The notes under the pieces are model-generated. The model was not told the DNA's origin. It made no database searches and saw only the letters and a program-made list of their open reading frames with translations. 8,499 nucleotides of DNA, from positions 1 to 8,499 of the forward strand of contig JACOVV010000104.1 in NCBI GenBank assembly GCA_016177145.1, written 5' to 3'. Origin of the DNA: Candidatus Omnitrophota bacterium (GTDB lineage Bacteria > Omnitrophota > Gorgyraeia > JACOVV01). The position numbers and the translations under genes were made by a program. Positions 6,323 through 8,499 of this stretch are shown piece after piece; the stretch's first letter is position 1, and each line of letters starts with the position of its first letter.

Positions 6323-8490
6323 GTTTGTTTCTTTTAAATTATACGATCTCACATCTACTCGTAGGGGTCATTTTAGTTCCTTTGGCTGTCTTTGTTTATC
6401 TAAGAAATCCAAAGGGCATGGTAAATCGTACTTTTTCTGTTTACTCGCTGGCCATTTCGTGGTGGAGTTTGCTTTCAATCCCCTTGATTCATAGTCGAGA
6501 CATAGCGTCGGCTCGAATATGGGATCAAGTCTGTTTAATATGTGTCATATTAACACCACCCACTTTTCTTCATTTTACGCATGCTTTTTTACGATTCATG
6601 GATCAGAAGAAATATCGAATGGTCACATGGGCAGCGTATCTCCTTTCATCGGTTTTTCTCATTTCCGATGCGACTCCATTATTTGTCAGGGAACTTTCAC
6701 AGCGCGGGGATGTTTTATTTTTTACGGATCCGGGGTTGTTCTATTATTTATTTTTGTTTTATTTCTTTGTAACGGTTTGTTATGGTATTTTTCTTTTGGG
6801 AAAAGCCGTATCAGAAAAAACTGACGGGCCTCTTTTCCAAAAGCAAAAGCTTTATCTCTTCTATTCCACCTTACTGGGCTATACGGGTGCTAGCACTAAT
6901 TATCTAATCGTTTTCAACATCAAGCCATTTGAACTCGCCCCGTTCGGTAATTATTTAATTACTCTCTATTGTGCAACAGTAGCATATGCCATTGTTCGCT
7001 ATCACTTGCTCGATATTAGGATTTTTGCTCTTCGAGGATTCCTGTTAGGAATTTCTTATGCGCTTGGTTTTGGTATTCCTCTAGGGTTTGGCTGGTACTT
7101 AAGACACCAGAATCCAGAAGCATTGCTCTCATGGTGGTGGTTGATGATTCTAGGAACAGGGTTCATGACCGGCATAAGCCCCTTTATCTATGTCATGTTG
7201 CGGACGATCACCGAGCGGAAACGGGACCAGGAACGATTCGAGCGGTTCGAGGCATTGCACAAAGCTTCGCAAGAAATCATCCGCCACAAGAAGCGGGACA
7301 CCTTAAGCCGTGCGGTGGTGTTGTCGGTGAAGAAGATTTTGAATCTGGAACATGCGGCGTTGTATCTGAGGATAGAAAACGATTATATCCTGATGAGCGG
7401 CTATAAGCCGGGAGAGGAGCATTGGAAAGAGACATTGCCTGGGCGGTGGGGGCATGAAACGGCGCTGGTCAAGCGGTTAATGGGGTTATTAGAGAATTCG
7501 GAAACGGAATTCTTCTTGGAGAAAGAGCGTATTGAGAAATGGGAAGGGGCCTTGCAGGAGATCGAACAGTTGAAGGTGCAGATCGTAGTGCCGATTGGGA
7601 CCGAGCGGCGGCTTTATGGGTTTTTGTGTCTGGGGCCGACGACTCAAGGGAGAGTGTTGGAAAAAGAAGAATTGGAACAGCTGCGGTTCTTGGCGGATCA
7701 GGTGGTGTTGGCGGTGGAAAACATCGAAGCGATGGACCGCTTAGAACAATACCAGCAGTATGAAGCGGAGCAGAAGCGGGTGGCCAGCATCGGGAAACTG
7801 AACGCGGTATTGATGCATTTGGTGAACAATCCTTTGATGATGGTCTGCGGGTTTGCACAGCAGTTGATGATGAAACTGAAAAAAGAGGGGGCTGTTGAAG
7901 AAACCCTGCAGAAATTAAATGTGGTTAACGAGAAGGGGCTGCAGGCGAGTGAAGTGCTCAGAGCGGTGATGGAGTATGTGCGGCGGACAACCGAGCAACA
8001 GATGGGAATCGTTTTGTTAAAGCCGTTGATCCAGGAAGTCGTGGAAGGATTAAAAAAACAACCGGAATCGGAGAAGATCAAAGTGAAGATGGATTTTCGG
8101 AGTGAAGGGGAGGTCTTGGCCGATGTCGGACAGATCCAACAGGTGGTGAGGGCGTTATTGAGGCGGCAATGGGAATGGCTGCAAGGGGAAGGAGAAATCC
8201 AAATTGTCTTAAGCGCGGAGAACCATGAGATTGTATTGACGATTGCCAATCCGAGAACGTTGTTGGAGGAGAAAGAACGGCTGGAGTTGTTTGACCAGCC
8301 GAAGTATATAACGGGGCAGGCGAAGGAGAAAGGGACAGGGCTGGAAATGTACCTCGGCAGGATGATTGTGGCGGCCCACCGCGGCGAGATTGGGAGTGAG
8401 AGTGAACCGGGGAAAGGGACGCGGTTCTGGATTCGGTTTCCGGAGTACACCGGCAAGAAGCAAAAAGGGATGTGGCGGAGTCCAAGATAG
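6319..8490 (+). CDS. Membrane histidine-kinase-like protein (7TM-GAF-HisKA/HATPase), degenerate catalytic core
   Basis: This 723-residue sensor starts with an N-terminal membrane module of the HisKA_7TM type. Eight or nine hydrophobic segments lie between residues 10 and 294, including the family-like IVRYHLLDIRIFALRGFLLG (225-244). A charged helix follows (295-330), then a GAF-like region (about 320-470), a coiled linker, a dimerisation/H-box region (about 480-555) and an ATPase-like domain (about 565-710). H500 is kept in HLVNNPL, but the usual Glu/Asp after it is Leu. In the N box, DVGQIQQVVRALLRRQWEW (602-620), both expected Asn are replaced (A612, R616). The G1 box DxGxG is replaced by the IANPRT stretch (642-647). 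The G2 part GTGL (672-675) remains, with Glu in place of the following Gly, as does GKGTRFWIRFP (698-708). The protein may therefore not bind ATP or phosphorylate itself normally. Its ATG overlaps the reductase stop as ATGA, implying translational coupling. Base composition changes from AT-rich to GC-rich near base 7200, just after the last membrane segment. The frame is open to the end, so it is not an obvious pseudogene. Confidence 0.87.
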   Translation: MSLFLLNYTISHLLVGVILVPLAVFVYLRNPKGMVNRTFSVYSLAISWWSLLSIPLIHSRDIASARIWDQVCLICVILTPPTFLHFTHAFLRFMDQKKYRMVTWAAYLLSSVFLISDATPLFVRELSQRGDVLFFTDPGLFYYLFLFYFFVTVCYGIFLLGKAVSEKTDGPLFQKQKLYLFYSTLLGYTGASTNYLIVFNIKPFELAPFGNYLITLYCATVAYAIVRYHLLDIRIFALRGFLLGISYALGFGIPLGFGWYLRHQNPEALLSWWWLMILGTGFMTGISPFIYVMLRTITERKRDQERFERFEALHKASQEIIRHKKRDTLSRAVVLSVKKILNLEHAALYLRIENDYILMSGYKPGEEHWKETLPGRWGHETALVKRLMGLLENSETEFFLEKERIEKWEGALQEIEQLKVQIVVPIGTERRLYGFLCLGPTTQGRVLEKEELEQLRFLADQVVLAVENIEAMDRLEQYQQYEAEQKRVASIGKLNAVLMHLVNNPLMMVCGFAQQLMMKLKKEGAVEETLQKLNVVNEKGLQASEVLRAVMEYVRRTTEQQMGIVLLKPLIQEVVEGLKKQPESEKIKVKMDFRSEGEVLADVGQIQQVVRALLRRQWEWLQGEGEIQIVLSAENHEIVLTIANPRTLLEEKERLELFDQPKYITGQAKEKGTGLEMYLGRMIVAAHRGEIGSESEPGKGTRFWIRFPEYTGKKQKGMWRSPR

Positions 8491-8493
8491 GAG
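8489..8493 (+). promoter_or_regulatory. Possible ribosome binding site of a following gene
   Basis: AGGAG overlaps the kinase stop codon and is followed by the last bases of the window. It would suit a further operon gene starting just beyond the edge, but no start codon is visible, so this is a weak call. Confidence 0.25.
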
Positions 8494-8499
8494 CAGGGA

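Noticed and set aside
7698..8456. Minus-strand open frame of 252 codons opposite the kinase tail
   Set aside because: Low-complexity shadow rich in Ser/Pro/Thr produced by the sense-strand codon bias; the sense strand carries clear HATPase-like motifs.
6319..8490. Calling the kinase-like gene a pseudogene
   Set aside because: The frame is intact over 723 codons, with coupled translation and well-formed membrane, GAF and ATPase-like segments; loss of motifs is better described as a degenerate or adapted catalytic core.
1..8499. tRNA, rRNA, insertion sequence or integrase genes
   Set aside because: No cloverleaf, rRNA segment, transposase motif or flanking target duplication was recognised in reading either strand.

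Overview
The window looks like chromosomal DNA from an uncultured Gram-negative-type bacterium. The SecA protein and the abundance of uncharacterised signalling genes would fit a deep-branching candidate phylum such as Omnitrophota, or a relative of Nitrospirota or NC10. This placement is an inference; no 16S or other taxonomic marker is present. All genes are on the + strand.

Layout. (1) 2-256: the 3' end of prfB (release factor RF2). (2) 253-371: three back-to-back GGGGC...GCCCC hairpin repeats. The first supplies the prfB stop codon and the last ends exactly at the secA ribosome binding site. (3) 383-3103: a complete, GC-rich secA. (4) 3104-3251: an AT-rich spacer with a TTGACA promoter that has a 12-bp palindrome between its boxes. 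(5) 3252-4448: a single-gene AAA ATPase of the AAA_14/DUF4143-like type. (6) 4449-4627: a spacer with a possible promoter and a perfect 9-bp-stem hairpin. (7) 4628-8490: a tight three-gene operon. It encodes a stand-alone receiver protein, a homologue of the cyanobacterial long-chain acyl-ACP reductase (AAR), and a multi-pass membrane histidine-kinase-like protein with a GAF region and a degenerate catalytic core.

The three-gene operon is the most interesting part. The receiver stop and the reductase start are 9 bases apart, and the reductase and kinase overlap by ATGA, so the three are very likely co-expressed. The reductase keeps the AAR landmarks: LPE, a GG motif, a Rossmann GxGxxG and the catalytic Cys (C346 here, matching C294 of the Synechococcus enzyme). 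The kinase keeps the phospho-acceptor His but lacks the acidic residue after it, both N-box Asn residues and the G1 box, so it is probably a pseudokinase or a phosphotransfer/scaffold protein. The receiver itself has every key residue. This suggests a membrane signalling unit tied to fatty-acyl or fatty-aldehyde chemistry, a combination I do not recognise as a described system.

Base composition is mosaic. secA is GC-rich. The receiver, the reductase and the membrane half of the kinase are AT-rich. The cytoplasmic half of the kinase turns GC-richer close to the end of the last membrane segment (about base 7200), which suggests a domain fusion between parts of different origin.
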